Assembly: GCF_018449605.1 (NCBI RefSeq)
Contig: NZ_JAAVUW010000001.1
Span: 62,001-126,000, forward strand
DNA length: 64,000 nt
Origin: Luteibacter sp. dw_328
GTDB taxonomy: Bacteria > Pseudomonadota > Gammaproteobacteria > Xanthomonadales > Rhodanobacteraceae
Direction: 5' to 3'
The translations under genes were made by a program, and so were the position numbers. This document shows, one piece after another, positions 21,087 to 29,952 of the stretch; position 1 is the first letter of the stretch; every line of letters begins with the position of its first letter. The notes under the pieces are model-generated. The model was not told the DNA's origin and did no database searches. It was given only the letters and a program-made list of their open reading frames with translations.

Positions 21087-21168
21087 TGTAGGAGCCGATT
21101 CATCGGCGAAGGCCGCGGCAGCGGCCACCGTCTGGGCGATACCATCGCCGATGAATCGGCTCCTACAG
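21087..21168. repeat. REP pair (inverted)
   Basis: Both arms have palindrome GCCGATTCATCGGC, with a spacer holding a further GC-rich GGCCGC...GCGGCC hairpin. It lies between the AsmA gene and the DMT gene. Confidence 0.9.
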
Positions 21169-21187
21169 GATGCAAGGGCAGTCAGCG

Positions 21188-23359
21188 TTATTTCTTCTTT
21201 GCGTCGGCCTGGGCCTGGGTCTTGCCCGGGGGCGGGGCTTTCGGCGGAGCGCTCCTGAGATCGTCGAGGAGCGGCTTGCACTGGGTGGCGTCGGCCTTAC
21301 CACTTTCGGGGACGGCCAGGGCAGCGAGGGCGGCGACCGGTGCGGCGAATACCGCGAGGGCGACGGCACCACCGCCGCGGAGGATGAGCGGCCCCGGATG
21401 CACGCCGACCGACGGGTTCTTCATCGTGCCGTGCACGTACAGCGGCGAGCGCAGCGAGAACAGGCGGAAGCCCTTCGTGTGCGGCACGATGTCGAGATTG
21501 AGCTTCTCGCTCTTGAAGTCGATGTCGCCGGTCACATTGATCAGCGCCTTCTCCGTATCGAAGGCGAACAGCTTCGAATCCATATCGCCGTTCGTGGACA
21601 CGAGGTCCGCCGCCATGCAGTTGATCTTGACCGTCTCGTCGCCGAACAGCTTGTTCACTGCATAGCTACCGACATTCAGGCCGGCCAGTTCCAGCAGCGA
21701 ACTGCTGACCGCGCCATCGTTGATCAGCAACTTGATCTCGCCGTTGGAGCTGCCCAGCAAGGCCGCCGGCGAATTGCCCACGGCAGTCAGGGAAGCGTCG
21801 CCATTGAGTTCACCCAGCGTCGTGTCTCCCGGCGCCAGTTTGGGAAACAGCTCCTTCAGCTTCATATGCCGCGCACCCATGTTGAACGTGCCTTTCATGG
21901 GCGTGGCGGAGCCATCGACGTGGATGTTGCTGCCGACCGTGCCACCGGCCACGCCGAACCTCAGAGGGTCGAGGGCGAGCTTGCCGTCCTTCATGGTGAG
22001 ATGGGTGAAGAGGTTGTCGACCGGCAAGCGATCGCCATGAACGATATGCACGCCGGTGAACTCGACATCGGCGTCCATCGCGTTCCAGCGATCGGTCTTG
22101 AACGGCTCGACCGGAAGCACCTTGTCGTCGGGCTGTTTCACCGAGTCGCCGCGCTCGGTTTTCTCTGCGTTGGAACCGCCGCCGACCAGTGGGGCGAGAT
22201 CCGAGAACAGCAACTGGTTCGACTTCAGCTTGCCGGTCAGGCTCGGACGCTGGCCACCGGTGTTGAAGGTGAGGCTGCCGCCGAGATCGCTGCCGCCGAC
22301 CTTGCCGGTGAAGTTGTCATAGGTGAAGACGCTCGCGCCCTTCTTGAGGTTGGCCTTGAGATGGCCTTCCGTGGCGAACGGCGGCGTATCGGGAAGGGTC
22401 ACGCCGGTGAGATCGTAGAGATGCGACATGCTCGTGCCCGACAACCACAGGCGGATGTCGAGCGCACCCACGTTGAGCGGATCGGTCAGCGTGCCGACGA
22501 AAGCAATATGAGTGTCACCGAAGCGTGCGTCGGCCTGCACAGGGAAGGGACGATTCGTGTCGCGAAGCGCGAGCACACCGCCGGTCTTCGCCTTGGCTTC
22601 GACAGTCGACTTCTTGTACGTACCCTTGGCGTCCCATTGGAACTGGTACACCTGCTTCTTCTTGGTCTGGTCCTGGCGATCCGTGTCTCCGGCGCCGTTC
22701 CTGGCCATGGCCTTCGTCGTGGCGCCATTGGTCTTCGCGGCCTGCGCGCGCGAATCCTTCTCCTGCTGCGCCATGATCTCGTCGAAGGGAATGCCCTTGC
22801 CCAGCGGCGTCACGTCAATACCCATGGCGATCTGGTTGGTCGCGTCGTTGAAATCGACGTGACCCTTGTCGAAGGCAATGGCGTTGAGCTCGAGCTGCCA
22901 CTCGGACGGGCCCGTGCTCTCGGGCATCTTGAACGTCCAGGTGTTGTCGCCGTTCTTCACGCGCTCGAGGTCGATAACCGGTTGACCGAGTCGAATCTCC
23001 GGCACGACGATGCGGTGCGAGATAAGCGGGAACGGCGAAAGGCGGAACTCAAGGGACTGCAACGTCGCGAACTGTTTCGTCTTCGCCCAGTCCGGGTTCG
23101 CCACCGTGATGTCGAGCGCGGTGAAGTGCGGCCACGGAATCAGACTGACCAGCCCGTCTTCGCCTGGCTCGCGCGACCAGTGTGCCGAAAGGTCGCCATT
23201 GATGGCGAAAGGCCGGCCGATGGCCTCGGAAACCTTTTCGTTGATCGTCGGTTTAAGCCTGTTCCAGTCGAACAGGGCGATAAACAGAATGATCACGATG
23301 ATGAGCAGGATCAGGATCCCCACCACCCACGCCACTATCTTCCTTCCACGCCGCATCAT
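21188..23359 (-). CDS. AsmA family protein
   Basis: This 723-residue envelope protein is anchored by one N-terminal membrane helix (about residues 8-30, VVGILILLIIVIILFIALF). A large periplasmic region follows, with the AsmA N-terminal domain (FDWNRLKPTINEKVSEAIGRPFAI) and a C-terminal domain (LDIVPHTKGFRLFSLRSPLYVHGTMKNPSVGV) typical of the family. AsmA-like proteins belong to the repeating beta-groove group implicated in lipid transport between membranes and in outer-membrane homeostasis. A Lys/Gln-rich stretch lies at about 165-210. The last residues are lysine-rich (AQADAKKK). A longer plus-strand frame across this gene is a shadow. Confidence 0.9.
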   Translation of the reverse strand: MMRRGRKIVAWVVGILILLIIVIILFIALFDWNRLKPTINEKVSEAIGRPFAINGDLSAHWSREPGEDGLVSLIPWPHFTALDITVANPDWAKTKQFATLQSLEFRLSPFPLISHRIVVPEIRLGQPVIDLERVKNGDNTWTFKMPESTGPSEWQLELNAIAFDKGHVDFNDATNQIAMGIDVTPLGKGIPFDEIMAQQEKDSRAQAAKTNGATTKAMARNGAGDTDRQDQTKKKQVYQFQWDAKGTYKKSTVEAKAKTGGVLALRDTNRPFPVQADARFGDTHIAFVGTLTDPLNVGALDIRLWLSGTSMSHLYDLTGVTLPDTPPFATEGHLKANLKKGASVFTYDNFTGKVGGSDLGGSLTFNTGGQRPSLTGKLKSNQLLFSDLAPLVGGGSNAEKTERGDSVKQPDDKVLPVEPFKTDRWNAMDADVEFTGVHIVHGDRLPVDNLFTHLTMKDGKLALDPLRFGVAGGTVGSNIHVDGSATPMKGTFNMGARHMKLKELFPKLAPGDTTLGELNGDASLTAVGNSPAALLGSSNGEIKLLINDGAVSSSLLELAGLNVGSYAVNKLFGDETVKINCMAADLVSTNGDMDSKLFAFDTEKALINVTGDIDFKSEKLNLDIVPHTKGFRLFSLRSPLYVHGTMKNPSVGVHPGPLILRGGGAVALAVFAAPVAALAALAVPESGKADATQCKPLLDDLRSAPPKAPPPGKTQAQADAKKK

Positions 23360-23480
23360 GTCGCCTCCACTCCCATAACGGTGACAGAGGTAACCGGTGG
23401 GCTGACAAGGTTATGTGTTCGTGGAAGGCGGCGATTAAGGGACGTCCACGGAATGTGACGATCGACGGAACCGGGAACGG

Positions 23481-25019
23481 CTAGCGCGCGGCCCCTTTCT
23501 CCAGCCGGATTCGTAGCGGCAGGTCCAGCACGGAAGACCGTCTTGCCAGTAATTCGGCAAGGCGGGCGCGAAGCGCCGGCTCGGTTTCCCACCAGCCAAG
23601 TGCCGAGTCCGACCAGACGGCGAGCATGCCATTCCACCAACGACGTTCAGCGTCGGTCGTCGGTTCGAAGGCAAACAGGAGGTCGAGACGCTCGCCCGCG
23701 GGCAGGGCATCCAGGAGCTCGCCCGCGGAGCCCGTCGCCGAGTTGGGAAGCGCCGTCCAGAGCAACCGCAAGCGATGGTTTACGAGTGGAATGTCCCCGC
23801 TACGGCAGAACCCGGCGAGTACACGGCGGACGCGGGGGCTGGGATCGCTGGCGAAGCGAACGAACTCCGCGTCCGTGGCCCTCATGCCCAACCTCATCAG
23901 CGCGAGCAATGCGGCGGCACGGACGCGCGCGAATGGATGGACCAGTGCCCGGCGCAAGCGGGACTCGTCGTCGGCTGTCGAGTGCTCGGCGAGGGACAGG
24001 TACGCGCTCCACGGTGCCGTCCCGGCATCGACAAGACCACGCCAGAATGCGACGGGATCGTCGTGATATTGCGTGCGCAGGGTGTGCGCCGCGAACGAGC
24101 GCATGCCTGCCGACCTGTCGATCAAGGCGCGATGCAGCACCTGCAGCGGCACCCGCGACACGTCGCGTGCGATGGCGCGAAGTGCGTACTGCCGAACCAG
24201 TGGGTGCTTCGCTCTCAATCCTGAGGCCATCACGATGGCCCGTGACGCAACGGGAAGTTCGGCAAGCCGTTCGAACACGATAATGGGAATCGTGGGGTCG
24301 GGGTCGGCGATAGCCTGTTCGAGAACGCGTGCCTCAACCGGGGCACGTTGTTCAAAGAGGAAGCGCAGAGCCCAGCGTTTCAAAAGCACGAACGAGGTCA
24401 ACGCACGCTCGAGGCGCGCGTCGCTGGACGTCAGCCATGCCTCCAGTTTCGGGTCCAGGCGGTCGTGGGGAAACCGTACATGGCCACGCATCCTGTAGAT
24501 GAGCGGCATCAGGGCGAACACGTCGTCATCCGTGGACCGATCGAGCAGACGTGCCGTCATGTCCGTGGCCACGTGGCGGATGGGATCGACCCAGTCCGCG
24601 CAACGCAGGAGACTGGCTGCCAGCGCCAGGCGCGATCCGCCCGGCTCCATCGCGCGCAGGGCCCGCTCACGCAAGCGGCCCGACCAGTGCATCGTGAGGA
24701 GGAACTGGCACGCCTCGCGCGTGGCATCGTCGATGTCGGGCCGGGACGCACGATCGAGCAGGTCCTCGGGCAAGTCGTCGCCTCGCGGCCGGCGCGGGGA
24801 GCGCATCCCCTGGTCGATATCGACCAGGAACGAGGAATACAGGGCGAGGAGCACGGTACGCGCCGGGAAGCGATGACCGCTCGCACCAAGCCGTGAGTCG
24901 ATGCTTGCAAGGACGCGCAACAGCACGTCCTCGAGAAGGTTCTCCTGCTCCATCGGCAGGGCGGCGGGGCGCTGCCGCCAGAGGTGAAGCCAACGAATGA
25001 ACGTCATGCGCATCGCCAT
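23481..25019 (-). CDS. Large hypothetical protein with HEAT-like helical repeats
   Basis: This 512-residue protein of no recognised family is rich in Arg, Leu and Ala, and almost certainly all-helical. Repeated segments such as HPLVRQYALRAIARDVSRVP, RSAGMRSFAAHTLR, HPFARVRAAALLALMRLG and DPSPRVRRVLAGFCRSG (residues about 270-420) have the spacing and Pro/Arg pattern of HEAT or PBS-lyase repeats, suggesting a protein-binding scaffold. No signal peptide or membrane helix is seen. It lies between the AsmA gene (121-base gap) and the siderophore-interacting protein gene, all on the minus strand. The start at 25019 is the first of two Met codons (MAMRMTF) and is uncertain. Confidence 0.7.
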   Translation of the reverse strand: MAMRMTFIRWLHLWRQRPAALPMEQENLLEDVLLRVLASIDSRLGASGHRFPARTVLLALYSSFLVDIDQGMRSPRRPRGDDLPEDLLDRASRPDIDDATREACQFLLTMHWSGRLRERALRAMEPGGSRLALAASLLRCADWVDPIRHVATDMTARLLDRSTDDDVFALMPLIYRMRGHVRFPHDRLDPKLEAWLTSSDARLERALTSFVLLKRWALRFLFEQRAPVEARVLEQAIADPDPTIPIIVFERLAELPVASRAIVMASGLRAKHPLVRQYALRAIARDVSRVPLQVLHRALIDRSAGMRSFAAHTLRTQYHDDPVAFWRGLVDAGTAPWSAYLSLAEHSTADDESRLRRALVHPFARVRAAALLALMRLGMRATDAEFVRFASDPSPRVRRVLAGFCRSGDIPLVNHRLRLLWTALPNSATGSAGELLDALPAGERLDLLFAFEPTTDAERRWWNGMLAVWSDSALGWWETEPALRARLAELLARRSSVLDLPLRIRLEKGAAR

Positions 25020-25053
25020 CCTTGTGAGCCGATCCGCCTAGTGTGCTGGCAAC

Positions 25054-25812
25054 TCAGTCAGCCTGCCAATACCCGGTCGCCTTCACCCAGTCCTTGTCGA
25101 TACCGCGCTTTTCCACGAGCAATGAGCGTAGGGCGCGGGCGCGCATGGACTCGACGGCGACCCACCAGAACGCGTCGCCTGCAGGGATCGGCAACGCCGC
25201 GAGCGCTTCGTCCATCGAAGGCGACTCACCGCGAACGAACCAACGCACATCGCGGCGAAGCGACTGCTTCTCTTCGAGCGAGGCGATTTCCGCGAACACG
25301 GTCGCAGGCGTGGTCGAAGGCATCTCCTCGAGCCAACGCCCCATGGCGGGCAGGGCAGTCTCGTCGCCGACCAGCACGTAGTGATCGTAATCGTCGGGAA
25401 TGACCATGGATCCACGCGGGCCGCCGACGCCGAGCGTGTCGCCGACTTTCGCCGATTCCGCCCAGGTGGATGCCGGGCCTTCGCCGTGCAGCACGAAGTC
25501 GAGGTCGAGCTCGTTGCTGGCGGCGTCGTAGCGGCGCGGCGTGTAATCGCGGGCCGGTGACGGCGTGACGCCCTCCGGGTAGACCGGGCCGTCCGGTCCC
25601 ATCGTCGGGCGGTTGATCGCGCCGTCTTCGACGGGGAAGAAGACCTTGACGTGGTCGTCCGGCGACGCGGAGACGAAGCCCTTGAGGTCCTCGCCGGTGA
25701 GCGTGACGCGGACCATGTGGGGCGTAAGCCGCGTGACCTGCTTCACGTCGAGCAGGCGCATCTTCAGTTCGTGGCGCACGCGCTGGATAGCGTGCCGTTC
25801 GGTCGCACTCAT
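25054..25812 (-). CDS. Siderophore-interacting protein / NADPH-dependent ferric-chelate reductase (YqjH-like)
   Basis: This 252-residue flavoprotein of the ViuB/YqjH family uses NAD(P)H to reduce ferric siderophores in the cytoplasm. The FAD-binding barrel carries RDYTPRRYD (Arg-x-Tyr-Thr FAD motif). DFVLHGEGPASTWAES and GPRGSMVIPDDYDHYVLVGDETALPAMGRWLE form the SIP domain; the C-terminal GYWQAD is typical. Its start overlaps the PadR regulator gene by four bases, so the regulator and reductase are one unit, as with the yqjI/yqjH partnership of E. coli. Iron or nickel control is therefore likely. Confidence 0.9.
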   Translation of the reverse strand: MSATERHAIQRVRHELKMRLLDVKQVTRLTPHMVRVTLTGEDLKGFVSASPDDHVKVFFPVEDGAINRPTMGPDGPVYPEGVTPSPARDYTPRRYDAASNELDLDFVLHGEGPASTWAESAKVGDTLGVGGPRGSMVIPDDYDHYVLVGDETALPAMGRWLEEMPSTTPATVFAEIASLEEKQSLRRDVRWFVRGESPSMDEALAALPIPAGDAFWWVAVESMRARALRSLLVEKRGIDKDWVKATGYWQAD

Positions 25813-26420
25813 GCGTTGCGCTCCGCGATGGCCTTTGCGGCGGCGTGGATGATGCCGGCGACGCGCTTGGTTTCGGCATCGTCCCAGCTCTTGTGGTGGT
25901 TCATGAGCTGGTGCTTGATCGTGTGCATGGCTTCGCGGATGCCGTCCGGCACGCCCATGCGGCGCATGTGACGGGACATCACCTGCAGGCGTTCGGTGAG
26001 GGCTTCGAGGGTGTCGCGGTTGTCCTGCAGGAACTGGCTGCCTGCTTCGGTGATGGCGTAGAGCTTCTTGCCACCGGTCTCGGCTTCGACGCGCGCGTAG
26101 CCGAGTTCTTCGAGCATGGTCAGGGTCGGGTAGATGGCGCCCGGGCTGGGGCTGTACTGGCCGTCGAACATCTCTTCGATAGTGCGGATGAGTTCGTAGC
26201 CGTGGCGCGGCTGCTCTTCGATCAGGGCGAGCAGGAGGAGGCGCAGGTCGCCGGTGCCGAACATGCGGCCGCCGCCGAAACGACCGCCGCCGCGCCCGCC
26301 GCGCATGCCGTCACGGTCGTCGAAGCCGAACGGGCCGCCGCCGAAACGGCCGCCGCGGCCCATGGCCATGGCAGCCATCTTGTCGTGGAACCGGTGCTTG
26401 GCGTGGTGGAAAAAGTGCAT
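25809..26420 (-). CDS. PadR family transcriptional regulator (YqjI-like)
   Basis: This 203-residue protein has three parts. The first is a His-rich N-terminus (His at 2, 5, 6, 9, 12) followed by a Gly/Arg/Asp-rich stretch. The second is a PadR winged-helix domain (about 55-140: GDLRLLLLALIEEQPRHGYELIRTIEEMF, SPSPGAIYPTLTMLEELGY). The third is a helical C-terminus. E. coli YqjI also has a metal-binding N-terminal extension and represses the ferric reductase gene yqjH; here the adjacent reductase and His-rich N-terminus fit that model. GGAG lies seven bases before the ATG. A perfect inverted repeat lies directly upstream, suggesting autoregulation. Metal identity is inference. Confidence 0.9.
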   Translation of the reverse strand: MHFFHHAKHRFHDKMAAMAMGRGGRFGGGPFGFDDRDGMRGGRGGGRFGGGRMFGTGDLRLLLLALIEEQPRHGYELIRTIEEMFDGQYSPSPGAIYPTLTMLEELGYARVEAETGGKKLYAITEAGSQFLQDNRDTLEALTERLQVMSRHMRRMGVPDGIREAMHTIKHQLMNHHKSWDDAETKRVAGIIHAAAKAIAERNA

Positions 26421-26435
26421 GGGTGTTCTCCGATG

Positions 26436-26460
26436 TATCGTACGTAGTGATCGTACGATA
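26436..26460. promoter_or_regulatory. Palindromic operator upstream of the PadR gene
   Basis: A perfect 9-bp inverted repeat TATCGTACG / CGTACGATA is separated by seven bases. It lies 16-40 bases before the PadR start codon in an AT-rich pocket. Its position suggests it overlaps the promoter and is bound by the PadR dimer. Confidence 0.65.
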
Positions 26461-26565
26461 TATCTTAAGAAACACTCTTGGCAAGTGACCGACCCTCGAC
26501 AGATGGTCGACTAACGTGTTTTCTTACGGACCGAGGCCTTTCCTTCCGGACCACAGAGGTTGGAC

Positions 26566-27054
26566 ATGAAGCGTGTCGCCGTCTTCCTGACTTACGTCGG
26601 ATTGCCCTGGCTGGCGACGATTGCGTCAGCCCAGCAGTCGCCCCAGACCGATCTCAGCCTGATTTGCCCGGGCGTCGGCGAGCATCTCGAGTCGCATACC
26701 AGCTACGACTCCGAATGGGATTCGAAGCACCACAAATATGTCGATACCCAGCACAACACGCTGGATCCGTCTCAGGTGCAGGGGACGGCCCAGATCGAGA
26801 TCCACCAGGGGCAAGGACGCATACGGCCACCGAAACGCCTCATACCGCCCATTTCGTCGGGCGGACAGGACGGTTGGTGGCCGTTGACGGATATCGACGT
26901 GTCGCCGGACCGCATCCGGGCGAGTTGCCGTTTGAATGGCCTCAACCACCCGAAGGTTGATATAGACAGGCGTACCGGCGAGATCACGATCGACGGCATC
27001 GAGAAGTTCGAGGGCAACTGCAAGGCCGTCGATGCCGCCGCGCGGCAGTTCTGA
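26566..27054 (+). CDS. Hypothetical secreted protein
   Basis: The product has 162 residues with a signal peptide (MKRVAVFLTYVGLPWLATIA, probable cleavage after ASA at about 22). The mature part has few hydrophobic stretches, two Cys pairs possibly forming disulphides (CPG, CRL, NCK), and an isopeptide-free beta-rich end (VDIDRRTGEITIDGIEKFEGNC). AGAGG lies seven bases before ATG 26566; a TTG two codons earlier is less likely. It is divergent from the PadR gene and thus could share its operator region. No family is recognised. Confidence 0.7.
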   Translation: MKRVAVFLTYVGLPWLATIASAQQSPQTDLSLICPGVGEHLESHTSYDSEWDSKHHKYVDTQHNTLDPSQVQGTAQIEIHQGQGRIRPPKRLIPPISSGGQDGWWPLTDIDVSPDRIRASCRLNGLNHPKVDIDRRTGEITIDGIEKFEGNCKAVDAAARQF

Positions 27055-27066
27055 TGCCCCGTTTTC

Positions 27067-27153
27067 TGTGGGAGCCGCTTCAGCGGCGAAAGCAGGTCGC
27101 CGCAATGTCCGGGCCCGGCTGCGCCGGGCATCGCCGATGAATCGGCTCCCACA
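27067..27153. repeat. REP pair with two stem types
   Basis: Plus arm palindrome GCCGCTTCAGCGGC and minus arm palindrome GCCGATGAATCGGC lie between convergent genes; the spacer contains an additional GCCCGGCTGCGCCGGGC hairpin. Confidence 0.9.
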
Positions 27154-27156
27154 CTA

Positions 27157-28131
27157 TTACCCGAAGGTGAAGGTGAACATGTGGAAATTCGCCTTCGGAA
27201 TCTTGATGGTGAGCACGTGGTCCTTGTACCCGTCGCCGTCGAACAAGGTGTAGAGCTTGCTCGCCTGCACCGTGACCGGCGGCTGCGGCTTGCCGTCCAC
27301 GGCGACTTCGACGGTCATCGGGTCGTTGGCGCTGGCGACCATGTGGACCATCTTCGCCTTGAAGTGCAGGCGGATCTCGCCGTTGGCGCCGACCAGACTG
27401 GCGTTGTCGCGGCCGATCTCCCAGCGCCCGACCAGGGCGAACTTGTTCAACTCGAGGCGGGAGGGCGCCGTGTAATCGCGCGTGCCGGTGTCGCTGCCCT
27501 CGGGGCTGCCGTTGTTTTCGCTGCGGTCGGCGCCGAAATACATCTCCGGCGAGCCTAGCTGGGCGAAGTCCGGGGCGTCCTTGTCGGTTTCCGCCTTGGC
27601 ATCGGCGTCGGCCAGTCGCGGCAGGCCGAGCAGGGTGCGGATGGCGTTCTCCATGTCCATGTAGTTGCCTTCGCCATAGTGGTGCGCGACGACGTTGCCG
27701 CGCTGGTCCACCAGATACTCGGCCGGCCAGTACTTGTTATCCCAGGCGTCCCAGGTTTCCAGGTCGTTGTCCTGGGCCACCGGGTATTTGATGCCGAAGC
27801 GGGCAATGGCGTCGCGCACGTTGCCTTCCTGCTTCTCGAACGGGAATTCCGGCGAATGCACGCCGATGATTACCAGGCCCTTGTCCTTGTACTGGTCGTA
27901 CCAGTGGGTGACGTGGGGCAGGGTGCGCAGGCAGTTGATGCAGGAATACGTCCAGAAATCGATCAGGACGACCTTGCCGCGCAACCCCTTCATGGTCAGC
28001 GGCGGGGAGTTATGCCACTTGGCGATGCCGGCGAACTCGGGCGCGGTCTGGGCAGCCGTCGCCGGTCCGGCCGCGGCCAGGGAGGCCAAAGCGACGAACA
28101 GGGCGAGGAAGGCGAGGCGGATCTGACGCAT
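27157..28131 (-). CDS. Periplasmic thioredoxin-like protein (TlpA/DipZ C-terminal type)
   Basis: The product has 324 residues: signal peptide (1-27), thioredoxin fold with active-site Cys64-Ile-Asn-Cys67 (FWTYSCINCLRTLPH, about 50-165), and a C-terminal beta-sandwich domain (about 195-320, YTAPSRLELNKFALVGRWEIG ... HVLTIKIPKANFHMFTFTFG). This domain order matches the extracellular part of DipZ/CcdA-fused proteins, here without the CcdA membrane domain. It probably reduces or isomerises disulphides or reduces a peroxide substrate. The start at 28131 gives a clean signal peptide; the 15-codon longer form does not. It is divergent from fumarase. Confidence 0.87.
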   Translation of the reverse strand: MRQIRLAFLALFVALASLAAAGPATAAQTAPEFAGIAKWHNSPPLTMKGLRGKVVLIDFWTYSCINCLRTLPHVTHWYDQYKDKGLVIIGVHSPEFPFEKQEGNVRDAIARFGIKYPVAQDNDLETWDAWDNKYWPAEYLVDQRGNVVAHHYGEGNYMDMENAIRTLLGLPRLADADAKAETDKDAPDFAQLGSPEMYFGADRSENNGSPEGSDTGTRDYTAPSRLELNKFALVGRWEIGRDNASLVGANGEIRLHFKAKMVHMVASANDPMTVEVAVDGKPQPPVTVQASKLYTLFDGDGYKDHVLTIKIPKANFHMFTFTFG

Positions 28132-28246
28132 GGAAACTCCGTGTTTTCGGGGTGCCGTGAATAGACCGGCCGACATCCCCGGACCTTACACCGGCAGGTG
28201 CGCTAAAATCCCGCCTTTGCCAGCCTCGCGAGCCAGCCGTAGCGCC

Positions 28247-29764
28247 ATGACCTCGATCAAGCAGGACGACCTCATCCAGAGCGTCGCAGACGCCCTCCAG
28301 TACATCTCGTACTACCACCCGGTCGACTACATCCGGAACCTCTCCGCCGCCTACGAGCGCGAAGAGTCGCCGGCGGCCAAGGACGCCATCGCCCAGATCC
28401 TCATCAACTCGCGCATGTGCGCCGAGGGCCACCGGCCGATCTGCCAGGACACCGGCATCGTCACGGTCTTCCTCAAGGTGGGCATGAACGTGCGCTGGGA
28501 CGATGCCACCATGGGCGTCGAGGACATGGTCAACGAAGGCGTGCGTCGCGCCTATAACCACCCGGACAACAAGCTGCGTGCCTCGGTACTCGCCGACCCC
28601 GCCGGCAAGCGCATGAACACGCGCGACAACACGCCGGCCGTGGTCAACGTGACGATCGTCCCCGGTGACAAGCTCGACGTCATCGTGGCGGCGAAGGGCG
28701 GCGGTTCGGAAGCCAAGTCCAAGTTCGCCATGCTCAATCCGTCCGACTCCATCGTGGACTGGGTGCTGAAGACGGTACCGACCATGGGCGCCGGCTGGTG
28801 CCCGCCGGGCATGCTCGGCATCGGCATTGGCGGCACCGCGGAGAAGGCGATGCTGCTGGCGAAGGAGGCTCTCATGGAGCCGATCGACATCGTTGACCTG
28901 ATCGCTCGTGGCCCGTCCAATCGTGCCGAAGAGCTGCGCCTGGAGCTGTACGAGAAGGTCAACGCGCTCGGCATCGGTGCGCAGGGCCTGGGCGGCCTCA
29001 CCACCGTGCTCGACATCAAGGTGAAGGACTATCCGACCCACGCGGCCAACCTGCCGGTCGCGCTGATTCCGAACTGTGCCGCCACGCGCCACGCGCACTT
29101 CGTGCTCGACGGCTCGGGTCCGGTCGCGCTGGATCCGCCGTCGCTGGAAGACTGGCCGAAGCTCACCTACGACTCTTCGAAGGGTCGCCGCGTGAACCTC
29201 GACACGATCACCCGCGAAGAAGTGCAGAGCTGGAAGCCGGGCGAGACCATCCTGCTCAACGGCAAGCTGCTCACCGGCCGCGATGCCGCGCACAAGCGCA
29301 TGATCGACATGCTCAACCGTGGCGAACAGCTGCCGGTCGACTTCACCAATCGCTTCATCTACTACGTGGGTCCGGTGGATCCCGTGCGTGACGAAGTGGT
29401 GGGTCCCGCTGGCCCGACCACGGCAACGCGCATGGACAAGTTCACGCGCCAGATGCTCGAGACCACCGGCCTGCTGGGCATGGTCGGCAAGAGCGAGCGT
29501 GGTCCGACGGCGATCGACGCGATTCGCGATAACAAGGCGGTGTATCTGATGGCCGTGGGTGGCGCCGCGTATCTCGTGTCGAAGGCGATCAAGGCGTCAC
29601 GCGTGCTCGCCTTCGAGGATCTCGGCATGGAAGCGATCTACGAGTTCGAGGTGAAGGACATGCCGGTGACCGTGGCGGTGGATAGCGCCGGTTCGTCGGT
29701 GCACATCTCCGGCCCGAAGGAATGGCAGTCGCGCATCGGCAAGATTCCGGTCGTGGTGGTCTAA
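28247..29764 (+). CDS. fumA: Class I (iron-sulphur) fumarate hydratase
   Basis: This [4Fe-4S]-dependent fumarase interconverts fumarate and malate in the TCA cycle. The 505-residue product has an N-terminal domain with RPICQDTG (Cys66 region) and GGGSEAKSKFAMLNPSDS, the ATRHAHFVLDGSG motif with a nearby Cys (IPNCAATRH), and the C-terminal swivelling domain with GPTTATRMDKFT and HISGPKEWQ. Length is close to E. coli FumA (548) and to other single-chain class I enzymes. The ATG at 28247 fits family N-termini. It is monocistronic, bounded by REPs downstream. Confidence 0.93.
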   Translation: MTSIKQDDLIQSVADALQYISYYHPVDYIRNLSAAYEREESPAAKDAIAQILINSRMCAEGHRPICQDTGIVTVFLKVGMNVRWDDATMGVEDMVNEGVRRAYNHPDNKLRASVLADPAGKRMNTRDNTPAVVNVTIVPGDKLDVIVAAKGGGSEAKSKFAMLNPSDSIVDWVLKTVPTMGAGWCPPGMLGIGIGGTAEKAMLLAKEALMEPIDIVDLIARGPSNRAEELRLELYEKVNALGIGAQGLGGLTTVLDIKVKDYPTHAANLPVALIPNCAATRHAHFVLDGSGPVALDPPSLEDWPKLTYDSSKGRRVNLDTITREEVQSWKPGETILLNGKLLTGRDAAHKRMIDMLNRGEQLPVDFTNRFIYYVGPVDPVRDEVVGPAGPTTATRMDKFTRQMLETTGLLGMVGKSERGPTAIDAIRDNKAVYLMAVGGAAYLVSKAIKASRVLAFEDLGMEAIYEFEVKDMPVTVAVDSAGSSVHISGPKEWQSRIGKIPVVVV

Positions 29765-29768
29765 CGGC

Positions 29769-29930
29769 ATCGCCGATGAATCGGCTCCTACATGAATCCG
29801 CTGCGGGGTTGTGTGGGAGCCGCTTCAGCGGCGATGCTCTCGCTCGGTAGGAGCCGATTCATCGGCGATGGCCGCGAAGCGGCCGTCAGGGTGTCGCGAG
29901 CACCCAATCGCCGATGAATCGGCTCCTACC
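29769..29930. repeat. Cluster of four REP arms
   Basis: Order: minus arm (GCCGATGAATCGGC), plus arm (GCCGCTTCAGCGGC), plus arm (GCCGATTCATCGGC), minus arm (GCCGATGAATCGGC). The cluster fills the gap between the convergent fumarase and acetate kinase genes. Confidence 0.92.
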
Positions 29931-29952
29931 GAGCAAGATCAGAATCACAAGG

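Noticed and set aside
21170-23458. 762-codon open frame on the plus strand across the AsmA gene
   Set aside because: It lacks any domain-like pattern and is antisense to an AsmA protein with a clear membrane anchor and C-terminal domain.
26560-26565. TTG start two codons before the secreted protein ATG
   Set aside because: AGAGG is at ideal distance from ATG 26566, and the ATG gives a normal signal peptide start.
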